Assembly (NCBI RefSeq): GCF_042477335.2
Contig: NC_091255.1
Coordinates: 22,732,501 to 22,796,500 of the forward strand
Source of the DNA: Ovis canadensis
Taxonomy: Eukaryota > Chordata > Mammalia > Artiodactyla > Bovidae
Direction: 5' to 3'
DNA: 64,000 nucleotides
In this document: piece by piece, positions 34,736 through 46,890 of the stretch
Numbering within the stretch: the stretch's first letter is position 1
Layout of the letters: each line of letters begins with the position of its first letter
Notes under the pieces: model-generated
Told to the model about the DNA's origin: nothing
Databases searched by the model: none
Seen by the model: only the letters and a program-made list of their open reading frames with translations
Position numbers and translations under genes: made by a program

Positions 34736-35786
34736 CTGTACTAAGCTAGTAGGAAGGTTAAAAGACAAAAGTAGTATAGTCATCCATATCCACAATAAGC
34801 AGTTTAAGGCATAAACAAAACAATTAGATGTAAAATATGATATCAAGATCAGTAATCATGAGGGGAAGAGAATAAAAATGGAGGGTTGCTAAAATGTGTT
34901 TGAGACTAAGAGATCATCAACTTATAATATATATATATAGATTGCTATTTACAAACCTCAGAGTAACCACAAACCAAAAATCTATAATACACACAAACAC
35001 ACAAACTACTAGAGCTCCTCACTGAATTCAGTAAAGTTGCAAGATACAAAATTAATATACAGAAATCTGTTGCATTTCTATACACTAATAATGAACTATT
35101 AGAAAGAAATTAAAGAAGCAATTCCACTTATAATTGCATCAGAGAGAATGCGATACCTAGGAGTAAACCTACCTAAGAAAGCAGAAGATCTGTATTTGGA
35201 AAACTGTAAGACCCTGATGAAAGACATCGAAGACAGCACAAACAGATGAAAAGATACCATGTTATTAATGAGTAATTGGAAAAATTAATATTGTTAACAT
35301 GACCATGTTACCCAAGGCAATATGCAGATTCTAGGCAATCCCTATAAAAATACCAATGGCAATTTTGACAGAACTAGCGCAAATATTTTTAAAATTATAT
35401 GGAAAAAATTAAGTCTCTGAATAGCCAAAGGAATCTTGAGAAAGAACAGAGCTGAAGGAATCACACTCCCTGTCTTCAGACTAGACGACATCACTACAGT
35501 AATCAAAGCAATATGATACTGGTCAAAGCAGACACAAAGATCAGTGAAACAGAACTGAGAGCTCAGAAATGAACCAATACACTTACATTCAATTTAATCT
35601 ATGACAAAGGAGGCAAGAATGGAGAAAAGGCTGTCTCTTCAGTAAACGGTACTAGGGAAACCGGACAACTACATGTAAAAGAATGAAATTGAACATTTTC
35701 TCACATCATGTACAAAAATAAACTCAAAATGTATTAGAGACCTAAATATAAGACTGGAAACCATAAAACTACCCTTTCTGAAAGAA

Positions 35787-36461
35787 TGTGTGGGGTCTGG
35801 GTGCTAGCTGCTCAAAAGCCAACAAACAGGCCAGGCTGGTGGAAAGGAAAGTTTGCTTTATTTCAGAATAAAGTAGGGGCGCAGGAAGTGAAGGTGAGCA
35901 TCTGTCCAAAGGCCAACTCTCCCCTCACTGGCAACCAGTGGGGCAGGAGCTCTCATAGACAGAAGGAGAGGGCTACACGCAGGAGCAGCTCCGTCAGCTC
36001 TAACAGTCATCTTCAAATTGCTCCTCAGTGGTCTGACCAGCATCATCTTGGTTGCTTCAGGTACAGTTAACCTTCAATTCCAGGGTCTGCTTTTTCCCAT
36101 TTCTTTGAGGCCAGTTCTCGGAGTTGTGACAGCTTATGTGATAGATACAGCCCGGTCATCATCTAGTTAACTTCTTCACCCTGGTGTTTTGGTAGCTATA
36201 GGACAGCTCCCAGGATATGGCTCAGAATATTATCTACAGCCCTCGAGAAGGAACCAAAGGTCCTTGACTATGCTCGATGACTACGCTATTAATTTTTGCT
36301 CTCCTTTGGCTGTTTTCCTTTGTTTCTGCATTTCTCACTTCTCTGATTAAACTTATTCTTTGCCTAAAATTTTCCACAGACTACAGGCAGGCAGAGGACG
36401 TGGCAGGGTGGCGGGGGAGGGGAAGGTCAAAGGCCGCAGGGCCCTGCTCTGTTTCCCTACA
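35787..36461 (-). repeat. Solo LTR inserted in L1, with target duplication
   Basis: On the minus strand the element runs TGTAGGGAAACAGAGC...CCCCACACA (675 bp), with AATAAAGC near its 3' end (about 35865). The flanks are AGAA at 35783-35786 and 36462-36465. L1 ORF2-like sequence resumes across it. I have not assigned the family. Confidence 0.7.
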
Positions 36462-37567
36462 AGAAGAGAACATAGGCAGAACACTCGTTGACATAAATCA
36501 TAGCAATATTTTTCTTGGATCTGTCTCCTTCAGCAAAGGAAACAAAACCAAAAATAAACAAATGGGACTTGATTAAACTTACAAGTTTTTGCACAGCAAA
36601 GGAAACTATCAGCAGAATGAAAGGATAACCCACTGAATGGGAGAAAGTATTTGCAAGTGATAGGACTGGTAAAGAGTTAATACCCAAAACATATAAACAG
36701 CCCATGCAACTCAACAGTAAACAAACAACCCAATTAAAAAATGAGCAGAAAATGTGAATAGGCATTTTTCCAGGAAGACATCAGATGGTCAACAGGAACA
36801 TACAAAGATGTTCAGCATTGCTAATTGTCAGGAATATAAATCAAAACCACAATGAGTTATCACCTCACACTGGTCAGAATGGCTATGTTCAAACAGACCA
36901 CAAGTAACAAATTTTGGTGAGGATATGGAGAAAAGGAGACCCTTGAATACTGTTGGTGGGGTTGAAAATTGATGCAGTCACTGTGGAAAATAGTATGGGG
37001 GTTCCTCAGAAAACAGAACTAGAACTACCACACGATCCAACAATTCCACTCCTGGGTATACGTCAGGAAAAAGAGAAAACACTAACCTGAAAAGATACAC
37101 ACAAGCCAGTGTTCATAGCAGCTTTATTTACAATTGCCCAGGCGTGAAAACAACCCCACTGCCCTCAGTCTTTAAACAGATGACTGGATAAGAGTACGTG
37201 GTTATATACATACAAGGAAATATTACTCAACCATTAAAAAAGAATGAAATTTTGCCAATTGCAATAACATGGATGAACTTGGAGGGCATGACGCTTAGTA
37301 AAATAAGTCAGACAAAGAAAAACAAATACTGAGTGTTATCACTTAACTATGGGATATAACAAATAAATTAGTAAATAGGAAAGGAAACAGACTCACAGAT
37401 ATAAAGAACTAGTGGTTACCAGTGGGGAGAGGGGACAGAGGAGGAGCAAGATGAGGGAGACAATGAAGAGATGCGAGCTACATGTAATGAGATGCAATTA
37501 TATGTAAAATAAATAAGCTGTAGGTACACAGCATAGAGAATGCAACCAGTATGTTACAACAGCTACG

Positions 37568-37787
37568 TGCATGCTAGGTCGCTCAGTCGTGTCCGACTCT
37601 GTGCAACCCTATGACTATAGCCCACCAGGCTCCTCTATCCATGGGATTCTCTAGGCAAGAATACTGGAGTGAGTTGCCAAGTCTTCCTCCAGGGGATCTT
37701 CCCAACCCTGGGATCAAACCTGCGTCTCTTATATTTCCTGCATTGGCAGGCAGATTCTTTACCACTAGCACAGCCTGGGAAGCCCCA
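37568..37787 (-). mobile_element. Bov-tA SINE in L1 3' UTR
   Basis: Reverse Bov-tA signature (GGTCGCTCAGTCGTGTCCGA ... GGGATCAAACCTGCGTCTC); the L1 tail resumes after it. Confidence 0.88.
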
Positions 37788-37880
37788 TAATAGCTATAAA
37801 TGGAGTATAATTTATAAAAATTTTGAATCACCATGTTGCTTACCTGAAACTAATGCAGTATTGTAAAAAAGAAAATCTCA

Positions 37881-38939
37881 ATTTTTTTTTTTTTTCCAAA
37901 GCGCCTCATGAGAGGGGGATAGGAGAGTCTGAAATGTGGCCTGGCCATTAACTTCAACCTCAGCGTGACCCCCCGAGTCAGGAGGGAACACACAAACAGG
38001 GAGCTTCTCCCCAAGAAGCAAAGGGCTTGCAACCCAACAACTGAGAACTTTTACCTGAAAAGTTCTTAGCCCGACTTTTAAGAACTGCCCTGGAGAAATG
38101 AGCTCTCTAAACATCTGGCTTCGAAAACCAGTTGGGCATGTGTCCACGAGACCCAGAGAGCTATAGCAAACTGAGAAATGCCTCTTAAGGGGCTCCTGAG
38201 GCAAACTCACTCGCCCCAGACCCAGCACAGACGCACCAGGCTTGATGACAAAGACGCACATTCACCCATCGTAAAGCAGCTGCCTGAGGGGCCGGCCGTT
38301 GGCATAGTCTCCAGGATAGGCCATGGTAGAACCATTTTGCTCTTTTCCTGCTCTCTACCAAAGCCAGTTGACAGCACTGGGTTTTTTATTGTGGTGGTGG
38401 TGCTTTGCTTTTTCCTCGGCCCATGACATCTTTATCCTCCAACCAGGGGGCGCCATATTTGTCTCATCCCCGCCACACTCCAGGACATGGGCGTCCCCCA
38501 GAGAAGGGCTTTTACACACACCTGGAGGAGCAAGATGAGGCCCAAGTTTTTCCATCTGGTGTCTGGGCTTTGCAGCTGCTTCTGGATGATGCCCGGTGAA
38601 CGCCTGACTCCAGCGGCCACAGGGGCTTGCATCCCTGGGTCCCTCCAGACTGTAACAATCAGGGAAAACAGGCTACCAGCATCAGGGCACAGCACGAACA
38701 GCAGGCTGAAACAGGGCAGCCTCTCTGTGAAAGAGGTCTGTTGGCTTCCCCTCGTGCCCCAGCCTGAGGGCCGGGCTTTAGGTTTGAAACACATCTAGAG
38801 GCAACACACCCCCGAAAGTTAAAACTGGGAGACGATTTTGCAAAATAATGATTCTTTTATAAAATGCTAGCATCATCTTTATGATTCGGTAAATTCATTC
38901 TTGTTATATATTCATGCACTGAAGTCGGTGCTGTGTGCT
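37881..38939. other. No gene; possible ancient repeat
   Basis: Moderately GC-rich sequence with several accidental frames on both strands. Blocks such as AGAAATGCCTCTTAAGGGGC and CAGGGCACAGCACGAACAGC look repeat-like, but I cannot assign a family. Confidence 0.35.
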
Positions 38940-39148
38940 GGGCTTAGTCGCTCAGTCAAATCTGACTCTCTGTGACCCTGTGGACAGTAGCCCACCAGGC
39001 TTCCCTGTCCATGGGATTCTCCAGGCAAGGATACTGGAGTGGGTTGTCATTCCCTTCTCCAGGGGATCTTCCTGACCCAGGGATCAAACCCAGGTCTCCT
39101 GCATTGCAGGCAGATTCTTCACCATCAGAGTCACCAGAGAAGCCCAAG
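38940..39148 (-). mobile_element. Bov-tA SINE
   Basis: GGCTTAGTCGCTCAGTCAAA to GTCACCAGAGAAGCCC. Confidence 0.9.
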
Positions 39149-39164
39149 AATTATGTATTGTTCT

Positions 39165-39310
39165 TTAAATCCTAACAATTCCACCAAGAGCTAAGTATCC
39201 CCCATTTGATAGAAGTAAACATGTTGTTGGATCAGAGAATTGAAACAATTCACCCACTGTCATTTAGCTAATAAGTAATATAACTGAAATACAAGCCAAT
39301 ACCTGCATTT
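39165..39310 (+). repeat. MIR fragment
   Basis: CAATTCACCCACTGTCATTT and AGCTAATAAGTAATATAACT resemble the MIR tail. Confidence 0.55.
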
Positions 39311-39685
39311 CTCCAAGCAGCCCAGAACCATCTGGCAAGGTTGTTTAAAATAGTCACAATCGAATTTCTTGAAATTGGATCCGGAGAATCTAGATTTTTT
39401 TCCCAAATTCCCAAGTGATTAACATGAAGCCAAAAAACCAAAAACCACAGAATTAGTCAATAGAATTTACCACTCTTCTTAATAAGATGCATGTGGCAAT
39501 AGACATGTCACCTGAATATGATTTTCTTAGAATCCATGGATCCACAAAAGCAGTGGCTAACATTAGAGAAGAAAAAAATAATCAGCTGATATAGGCAACA
39601 AGACTTCTGGACAAATGATTTATTAGATCAATTATCTAGGTCACGTTTAGCAGACTACAATCCTCAGAACAAATCCAGCACAAAG

Positions 39686-39802
39686 CCGTGACTTTTCTGG
39701 TGGTCCAGTGGTTAAGACTCCAAGCTTCCACTGCAGAGGCCACCAGCTTGATCCCTGGTTGGGGAACTAAGATCCCTATATGCCATGTGTCATGACCAAA
39801 AA
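39686..39802 (+). mobile_element. Short tRNA-derived SINE
   Basis: GTGACTTTTCTGGTGGTCCA, TGATCCCTGGTTGGGGAACT and an A-rich tail. Confidence 0.75.
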
Positions 39803-40159
39803 AAAGTTTGAAAATCCAACGCGATTTCTGTTTTCACAAATAAAATTTCAGAGGAACACAACCATGCCCATTCCATTCCATAGAGTCTGTGGACGCTTTC
39901 CCATTACTATGGCAGAGCTGAATAATTGCCACTGAGTCTGTATTCCTGCTAAGCGCAAAACATTTACTATCTGACCCTTCATGGAAAACTTTCCTGAGTC
40001 CTGGCCTAGATTATGTTTTTAAGAATAAGAAATTTAGACTAAATCAGAGTCTCTGTTGTAAAATTCAAGAGGGAGAAATTCTACATGCTTATGAGAAATG
40101 CAAGCATACATTGCTTTTTGATAAGCCTTACTTACTTCGTTTTGTTTTAAAATCTCTAT

Positions 40160-40398
40160 TTTCCCAGGTGGCATGAGTGGTTAAAAAAAAAAAAAAAAAA
40201 ACACCAACCTGACAATGCAGGAGACCCAAGAGACGAGGGTTCAGTCCCTGGGTCGGAAAGATCCTCTGGAGGAGGGCGTGGCAAACCCGCTCCAGTATTC
40301 TTGCCTGGAGAATCTCGTGGACAGACAAGCCTGGTGGCTACAGTCCTCAGGGTCACAGAGTCAGACACGACTGAAGCAACTTAACACTAGCACTTTAT
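40160..40398 (+). mobile_element. Bov-tA SINE with an internal A-run
   Basis: TTCCCAGGTGGCATGAGTGG, then 19 A residues at 40183-40201, then the normal body from CCAACCTGACAATGCAGGAG to CACGACTGAAGCAACTTAAC. The A-run sits inside the tRNA-like head. Confidence 0.85.
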
Positions 40399-40610
40399 TT
40401 TTTTTAGTATTAAAAAGTGGAATTTTGATAGTCAGGGTTTTTGAAGCATAATGACAGTTTCTAGCAAATTTAAAAATATACAAACTCTTCAGTCTATCAT
40501 ATTTCGAGGAATCTATTTCCAGAAACACCGTGTAAAGATATAAAGGTGTAGGCACACAGTTCTTTGCAGACCTGTTAGTGAAAGCAATGAAAGAGAAACA
40601 AATTCATCAA

Positions 40611-40640
40611 AAAAAAAAAGAGAGAGAGAGAGAAAGAGAG
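40611..40640 (+). repeat. Poly-A/(GA)n simple repeat
   Basis: An A-run followed by about 10 GA units. Confidence 0.9.
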
Positions 40641-40664
40641 TAGTTTAAAACATCACAGCACATG

Positions 40665-40985
40665 CACTTCCCTGGTGGCACAGTGGATAGGAATCTGCTT
40701 ACCAACGCAGGGGACAAGGGTTCGATCCCTGATCTGGGAGGAGCCCACGTGCCAAGGAGCAACTAAGTCTGCCGGCCACAACTCCTGAGAGCCTGCGTGC
40801 TACACCTACTGAAGCCCATGAGCTTCACGCATAAGCCTAGAGCCCACGCTCCGCAACAGGAGAAGCTGCTGCAGTGAGGAGCCTGTGCACCGTGATGAGG
40901 AGAAGCCCCCAATGGCTCCAGCTAGAGAAAGCCTGCTCTCAGCAACAAAGACCCAGCGCAGCCAAAATCAGACTCACAAAGAACC
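40665..40985 (+). mobile_element. tRNA-derived SINE (CHR-2-like), long form
   Basis: CACTTCCCTGGTGGCACAGT to AACAAAGACCCAGCGCAGCC. Confidence 0.85.
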
Positions 40986-41187
40986 AGTGCACGAGCGTTC
41001 TAAATTTAAAAATATCATAGTCCACCCACATAATAAATATGAAACCACTGAAAAGGAAGAAGCATTGGTACGAATGTGCTGAGATGAAAAGATGTCGATG
41101 AGATTAATTTAAAACTCTGCATATGGAATCTACCTTTCATATGGGCAGCTGTAAGTACCTGCATAGACTACAAGTTCACATGGGTCA

Positions 41188-41302
41188 GGAGTTCCCCGGT
41201 GGCCCAGTGGTTAGGACTCGGTTCTTACTGCCAAGAACATAGGTTCAGTCTCTGATTGGGGAACTAAGATCCTGCTAGTCACATGGTGTATCCAAAAAAA
41301 AG
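41188..41302 (+). mobile_element. Short tRNA-derived SINE
   Basis: GAGTTCCCCGGTGGCCCAGT to an A-rich end at ATCCAAAAAAAAGT. Confidence 0.75.
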
Positions 41303-41599
41303 TTCACCTTGGAAGACCCCCTTTCATTGGTTAACCTCCTGTTGAGAGTAACTGGCAGAGACGTTAGCGCTCCCTAAACATTAGTAGCCTATGTGTTTCC
41401 CTCCCCTGCAGATGAATTGGTCTCTTGTGACTAATTCTGAATGGACTGCAAGCAGAGGTGATGTGTGTCACTTCTGGGCCAGGACAGTTAAAAGCAGTAT
41501 GGCTTTTCTGTCTCCTTTCTCATTCCAGAATCGAGAGCTACAGGACGGAAGCAGCCTGGATTCCTGAGTCACCACCTAGAGGCAAGCTGCTCTGGGGTC

Positions 41600-41785
41600 A
41601 GTACTACTCAAAGTGTGGTTCACAGACCAGCACCATCAGCATTACCTGAAAGCCTATGAGAAAAGCAGAGCTGAGCCGGACCCCAGACATGCAGCATCAG
41701 AGTCTCTCGCGTGGGGCCCAGGACTCTGTGCTTAGACAGGCCCTCCAGGTGGCTCTGGTGCACACTCAGTTTTGAGAACCGGTGA
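41600..41785. mobile_element. MER5A-type hAT DNA transposon relic
   Basis: CTCAAAGTGTGGTTCACAGA ... TGTGCTTAGACAGGCCCTCC and TTTTGAGAACCGGTGAG match the family ends. Confidence 0.75.
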
Positions 41786-41889
41786 GCTGACCTACGTCAG
41801 ATCTGGTGCCAGTGAGAAACTTACTTTGTTAATCCATTGGAGGGTTGCTTGTTCGTCAGCTATAGCCTGCCCTATCCTAACTGTCTTAT

Positions 41890-42145
41890 CCTATACTTTG
41901 GCCACATGATGCAAAGAACTGACTCATTGGAAAAGACCCTGGTGTTGGGAAAGATTAAAAGCAGGAGGAGAAGGGGTTGACAGAGGATGAGATGGCTGGA
42001 TGGCATCACCAGCTTGATTGATATGAGTTTGGGCAGTCTTCAGGAATTGGTGATGGACAGGGAGGCCTGGCGTGCTACGGTTCATGGGGTCACAAAGAGT
42101 TGGACACGACTGAGCAACTGAACTGAGCTGAACTGAACTGATCCT
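41890..42145 (+). mobile_element. BovB-derived (ART2A-like) element
   Basis: ACTTTGGCCACATGATGCAA to GAACTGAGCTGAACTGAACT, plus orientation. Confidence 0.9.
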
Positions 42146-43049
42146 AACGGTTACAGAAAATAAACATAAAATGCTGAACTTTTCTTCTACCAACCTTAAC
42201 ATCATTTGGGCAGATCCCATAACCTTCTGGCCACATTCACTAATTAAAATTCTTTTAGTTTAAAACTCCAGTTCAAAATTTGATCTCATTTCCACTTCTC
42301 ACCCCTCCACTCTTCCCACTGGTGCAAATCAGGCTTACAGGTTTTGGAGCAAGATGAGGCTTCAGGTGGTCCTGGACCCCTTCCCCTCCTCTCTTTGAAA
42401 GGCCTAATTCTTCGGGTGTGTTGGGGAGAAGGCAGTCCATGTGGGGTGATAAAGGAGTAAAGAGAACTTCTTGTAAATGCACACAGATGTAGTCCCTGTT
42501 CCCTTCTGCTTGTTTTCTCATCTCTCTTTTTAATACCAGCAAGCCACTGATGCTCTCTTGGGCAGCACACGCATTTCTTTGCATGGAGGCCGTTCTGCGG
42601 GCCCTTTCTTTGCCTAGTTCCCTGATGCCAGCACCCCACTCTTGCCTGCACCCTTCTCCTCTCCCTCTGCCCATACCATTGGCAGCACGCTTGGGCCTTT
42701 ACTAGCCTGAGGACATTAAGAAAAGGCTCCCTCTTGGAGCACATCTGGCCCTGTGTTGGATGTAAGACTGTCTATGTATCATACAGACTGAATTTCATCA
42801 TCCTTTGCCCACACAGTCAGGGACCTTTATGGATATCAACCCTGAGACCATCTCACCAGCACGTGTCACTAGAGGCCCTTCAAGCTGTAGACCTACTCTT
42901 GTTAGGATGATGATTTTGAGAGTCAAAGAGGATACGATTATTACTATTCTGACATAACCAGCAAAAACGGGGTCTTCTTCAGACAAGGTGGGATATATAA
43001 TTCCCCATTCTGTGTGGTGTCAATGAGAAGAAGGCTCAAGCGCCAGAAC
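42146..43049. other. Intergenic, no gene recognised
   Basis: Two overlapping minus-strand frames of 133 and 152 codons lie at 42273-42744. They show no domain and look accidental. Confidence 0.35.
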
Positions 43050-43292
43050 CTTCCATACACACTGCCATATTTAAAACGGATAACCAACAAGGACCTACTG
43101 TATTACACAGGGAATTCTGCTCACTGTGATGTGGCAGGCAAGATGGGAGGGTGGTGTGGGGCAGAATGGACACATGCAATGTATGTATGGCTGAATCCTT
43201 TTGCTGTCCACCCGAAACCATCACAACACTGTTCTTCAGCTATAGCCCAATACAAAATTCAAAGTTTTTTTTGGAAAAAAAAAAAAGGCTCC
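43050..43292 (+). mobile_element. L1 3' UTR fragment
   Basis: GGATAACCAACAAGGACCTA ... an A-rich end at 43275-43287. Confidence 0.7.
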
Positions 43293-43805
43293 AGAACCTT
43301 CCACAAGTTGCTTTGACAAAGAGGAAATTCACTCCGTGTGATGGGAGCATAGCTGCCCCCGCACTCCTTTCTCTGCCCTCTTATGTCAGTTTCTTTTCTC
43401 CCACTCAGTCTGGCTCAGGAAATAGACAAGTTCATTCTACATCCACAGGAAGAAGAAAGAGTGGCCCCCCTGCTGGGTTGCACCTTTGTGAGGAGAGGTC
43501 ATTACCTCTTCCCTTGAAACCGCACAAAGTCACTTCAAGGGCTGGTGGTGGGGGGACTGCAAGCAAGCTGACTACAGTTGATGTCCTAGGATGAAGCTCT
43601 CAAGCTGAAGGGAGATCAGAAGTTCAGAAAGAAACATGGTTTATGGTGATACTTTAAGGACCACTGGATCAAGTTTTTTTTTTTTCTTTTTTCTCTGGAT
43701 CAAGTTTGGCTTGAAGGTAATCTACTTCTTGAAACTTCAGTTATGCAAACTATTAATAACAAATTCCCTTTATCATCCGTTAAGTCAGATTGAGCCAGCT
43801 TTTCT

Positions 43806-43973
43806 GATTTGTTGTTGTTCAGTCCCTCAGTCATGTTCGACTTTTTGCAACCCCGTGGACTGCAGCACCCCAGACTTTCCTGTCCTTCATTATCTCCCGG
43901 AGCTTGCTCAAACTCATGTCCGTTGAGTTGATGATGCAATCCAACCATCTCATCCTCTGTCACCCCGAACTGA
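43806..43973 (-). mobile_element. BovB 3' fragment
   Basis: GTTGTTGTTCAGTCCCTCAG to AACCATCTCATCCTCTGTCA. Confidence 0.85.
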
Positions 43974-44925
43974 CAGACTGCAGTGCAGCCGGCAGCAGAC
44001 CCCAAAAGTGGCCTTGGCTGAGGGCAGTAGCTGAGGCCAAAGTCAGGGAAGACGTCTTTTATATTCTCACCAAGGTGAAAATCTGCCTACCAAGTTTGCA
44101 TCAAAAAGGAACATGCAGAATGTTGAAGACTGATTGCTTCATGCGTACATCAGCAAAGCCCTCTAAGAAAGAGACTAATTCACCTTGAAACTGGCTCCTC
44201 CGATAGCAGAGAAGGAAAAAAAAAACTTAGTTTGCTTAAGAGAAAACTTTTCTGCTTGCTGACTGAGAATCAGTCATCTGGAAAAGCAGAATTCTCCCTT
44301 CCAAGCTAATGTTGGTATAAGCAGAAATGACAGGATGGGAGACTAGAAAGGACAAAAAATGGAATCCATAAACAGCCCGGTTCATCCTGTTCTCAGACTC
44401 CTCCTTTAAGAAATTCATCCTGTGAACAAAACCAACCCTCGTGTTCCCTGTGAGGAGGTGGGCTGGTGGGATGCGTTTGGAGGCAGGGAGCTGATCAGGG
44501 CAACCTCCCCGCCTGTGGCATCGTTTCATCAGCAGAGGGCAGTGTGGAGCCCAGAGCCAGTTACATGGGGGAGAGGCTGTGGTGGGGAAAGGGGAGGCCC
44601 AGAGCTCCCGACACTGTGCTATGAGAGAGGAGGAGTCCTAAATCCCTGTTCTAAAAGTAACAGTAGCCGACAGATTTTCTGCTCATTAACCATCCAATGA
44701 ACCTGACAAGAAAAACAGATCAGAAGCCTTGAAAAACTGGAAGGGAGTTGTATCACCTCTGAAACCCCAAGACCAGCCAAAAACAGGTTATGACTACACT
44801 CCAACATCGGTTCTCAAACTAGCTGTACATTAACATTTTAAAATTACTGATGCCCAGGTTTCACCTAGATCTCACTAAATCCTGAAGGCGAGCTCTTGGC
44901 AATGAAGTTTTTAGAAAGCTCCCCC

Positions 44926-45420
44926 TGGGCTTGTCTGGTAGTCCAGTGGTTTAGAATCCACCTGCCAATGCAGGGAACACAGGCTTGATCCCTGGTTCAG
45001 AAAGAGTCCACTTGCTGAGGAGCAACTAAGCCTGTTGGCCACAACTATTGAGTACAAGGTCTAGAGTCTACATGCCGCAGCTAGTGAAGCCCGTGCAGGA
45101 AAATGAGAGGAGCCACCTCAGTGAGAGGGGCTCCCCAGTGGCGCGAGTGGTACAGAACCCTCCTGCCAACGCAGGAGACATAAGAGACGAGGGTTCGAGC
45201 CCTGGGTCGGGAAGGTCCCCTGGAGGAGGGCATGGCAACCCACTCCAGTGTTCTTGCCTGGAGAATGGACGGAGGAGCCTGGTGGGCTACAGTCCAGGGG
45301 GTTGCAAAGAGTCGGACGCAACCGAAGTGACTTAGCAGGAGGCAGGCACCTCGGTGAGAAGCCTGTGCACTGCAACAAAGACCCAGTGCAGCTAAAATTA
45401 ATTAATCACTTAAAAAATTA
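44926..45420 (+). mobile_element. tRNA-derived SINE (CHR-2-like) within MER5A
   Basis: TGGGCTTGTCTGGTAGTCCA head and AACAAAGACCCAGTGCAGCT tail. It is itself interrupted at 45127-45346 by a Bov-tA SINE with duplication CACCTCAGTGAGA/CACCTCGGTGAGA. Confidence 0.85.
45127..45346 (+). mobile_element. Bov-tA SINE within the CHR-2-like SINE
   Basis: GGGGCTCCCCAGTGGCGCGA to GTCGGACGCAACCGAAGTGA. The target copies are at 45114-45126 and 45347-45359 (one mismatch). Confidence 0.9.
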
Positions 45421-45472
45421 AAAGCTCCCCCAGATGATTCTAATGTGAATTCGAGGTTGAAAAGCACGACTC

Positions 45473-46064
45473 TGCCTTCACACCAATCCTGGGTTACTCA
45501 ACTCCAACAGGAAATAGGCAGCCTTTATGAGAGATGCGCACCCCACGTAGTATTAGCAGCTAAAAGACAGGAATCCCAGTTAAAACTGAATTTCAGATAC
45601 ACAACAAATAATTTTTGTCTAAGCATGCCTCAGCAATTGCATGGGACATCCTTATACTAAAGAATTCTTCCCCCTATAATTATATTTAACTCTGACCACT
45701 CTAGCTCCCAAACCTCAGCTCAGATGTGGCTTGAAGAACATTCCTCCACAAAGCAGAGTGCAGAACAATGGAGAAGGTGAGCAAAGCTCTCAGTCAACTG
45801 GCGGGTAGGGGATCCTTGCTAGACTGCAGGCAGGGTTGGCTAGACTGTCACCAAGGCAAGCACTCAGCACAGCACTACTATAAGCACTTAGCATTGAACC
45901 CAGCACTCAATAAACCCTCAACAAGCGTTAGCCATCATTTTGAGGAAATCATTCATGAAAACACATTGGTGTGTACAAATACACATCACCTTGGTATTCA
46001 TTTAAGTAGAAAAACTTCCTAGACCGTATCAATTATGATTTGGTTGTAAAATACTGTGTTAGGG
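45473..46064. other. Intergenic, nothing recognised
   Basis: Short frames only. CAGCACTCAATAAACCCTCA near 45901 is L2/MIR-like but too short to assign. Confidence 0.35.
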
Positions 46065-46248
46065 CATCCCTGGTGGTTCAGGAGTTAAGAATCTGCCTTC
46101 CAGTGCAGGGGCCTCGAGTTCGTTCCCTAGTCAGGGAACTAAGATGGCACATGCCAGGGGTTACCTAAGCCCTGGCACCTCAACTAAAGGCCCCTTGTGC
46201 TGTAACTAAGACCCAACACAGTTAAAAATATAAACAATTTTTAATATA
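46065..46248 (+). mobile_element. tRNA-derived SINE (CHR-2-like)
   Basis: GGGCATCCCTGGTGGTTCAG to AACTAAGACCCAACACAGTT. Confidence 0.82.
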
Positions 46249-46679
46249 GATAAATGAAAATCTTTTACTTAAAATTATTTTTAAATTTAAAAAAAAAAGT
46301 GTCTGTTTCAACTTTCCAGGACAGCATCTCCAGGGGAATGTCTGGTGTTCTTTTTCTAGGATGCTTTTTCTTTCTCGTGGTTTCTGCCTCTTTTCATATT
46401 CCCCTGCTTTCCCCCCAGTATTAATCTCAATCTGTGATTCTGGCTGCTGGGAAGACAAAATCAAGAAAGTCACCACAGGAAAAGGCTGGTTTACCTTTTA
46501 TAGAAGAGCCTTCGATATTTTGAATCACAGTCCTGGGCAAAACCACTCAACCAGTATTTGTTGTTTGGCACGTATGATATGACTGCTGGCAGGAGAGCGC
46601 CAGTCACACTGATTGATCCACGTACTGAGAGTGAGGACAGTTACAGAGGAAGGGGGAGGGATGAGTGGGGAAGAGGGGG

Positions 46680-46890
46680 TCAGAGCAGATATTCACGACA
46701 TCACACACTTCCATGGTGGAAATAAATGACAAAAGTTAAATAGGAGGCATTAAAGTGAAGGAGGGCCCCGGTGAGTGGCTGGGGATGGGGTGTGACCCAC
46801 AGAAGAGGTGCCTTTTGGAGTCCCAGGATCATTGCCCTGCTTCCCCGACTGTCCATAGAGGGAACTTCTTCCCTGCAGCTCCCAGGCCGC
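46680..46890 (-). other. 3' UTR of the CCL3-like gene
   Basis: Downstream of the stop the minus strand has an AU-rich CATTTATTTCC near 46715-46730. I found no convincing AATAAA within 300 bp, so the transcript end is unknown. Confidence 0.5.

Larger units (their letters stand above)
31388..37880 (+). mobile_element. Long L1 LINE with nested insertions
   Basis: It begins at about 31388 with 5' UTR-like sequence (CCAAGATGGTGACTTAGG) and GC-rich degenerate repeats (32.3-33.1 kb). ORF1-like sequence follows (33.36-34.5 kb), then ORF2 RT sequence (34.98-35.78 and 36.46-37.3 kb), a 3' UTR and a terminal T-run near 37881. It is interrupted by Bov-tA SINEs at 33780, 34512 and 37568 and by a solo LTR at 35787-36461. 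ORFs are broken throughout. Some ORF2 appears deleted. Confidence 0.75.
44805..45472 (+). mobile_element. MER5A-type relic split by nested SINEs
   Basis: The left part is 44805-44925 (GGTTCTCAAACTAGCTGTAC); the right part is 45421-45472 (GATGATTCTAATGTGAATTC, then TTGAAAAGC). An 11-bp duplication AAAGCTCCCCC (44915-44925 and 45421-45431) marks the insertion. Confidence 0.8.

Noticed and set aside
37878-38794. Several frames of 100-127 codons on both strands, possible gene
   Set aside because: The frames overlap on opposite strands, lack splice logic and domains, and the sequence looks like an old repeat.
42273-42744. Two overlapping minus-strand frames of 133 and 152 codons
   Set aside because: Low-complexity basic composition, no recognised motif, and mutual overlap suggest chance.
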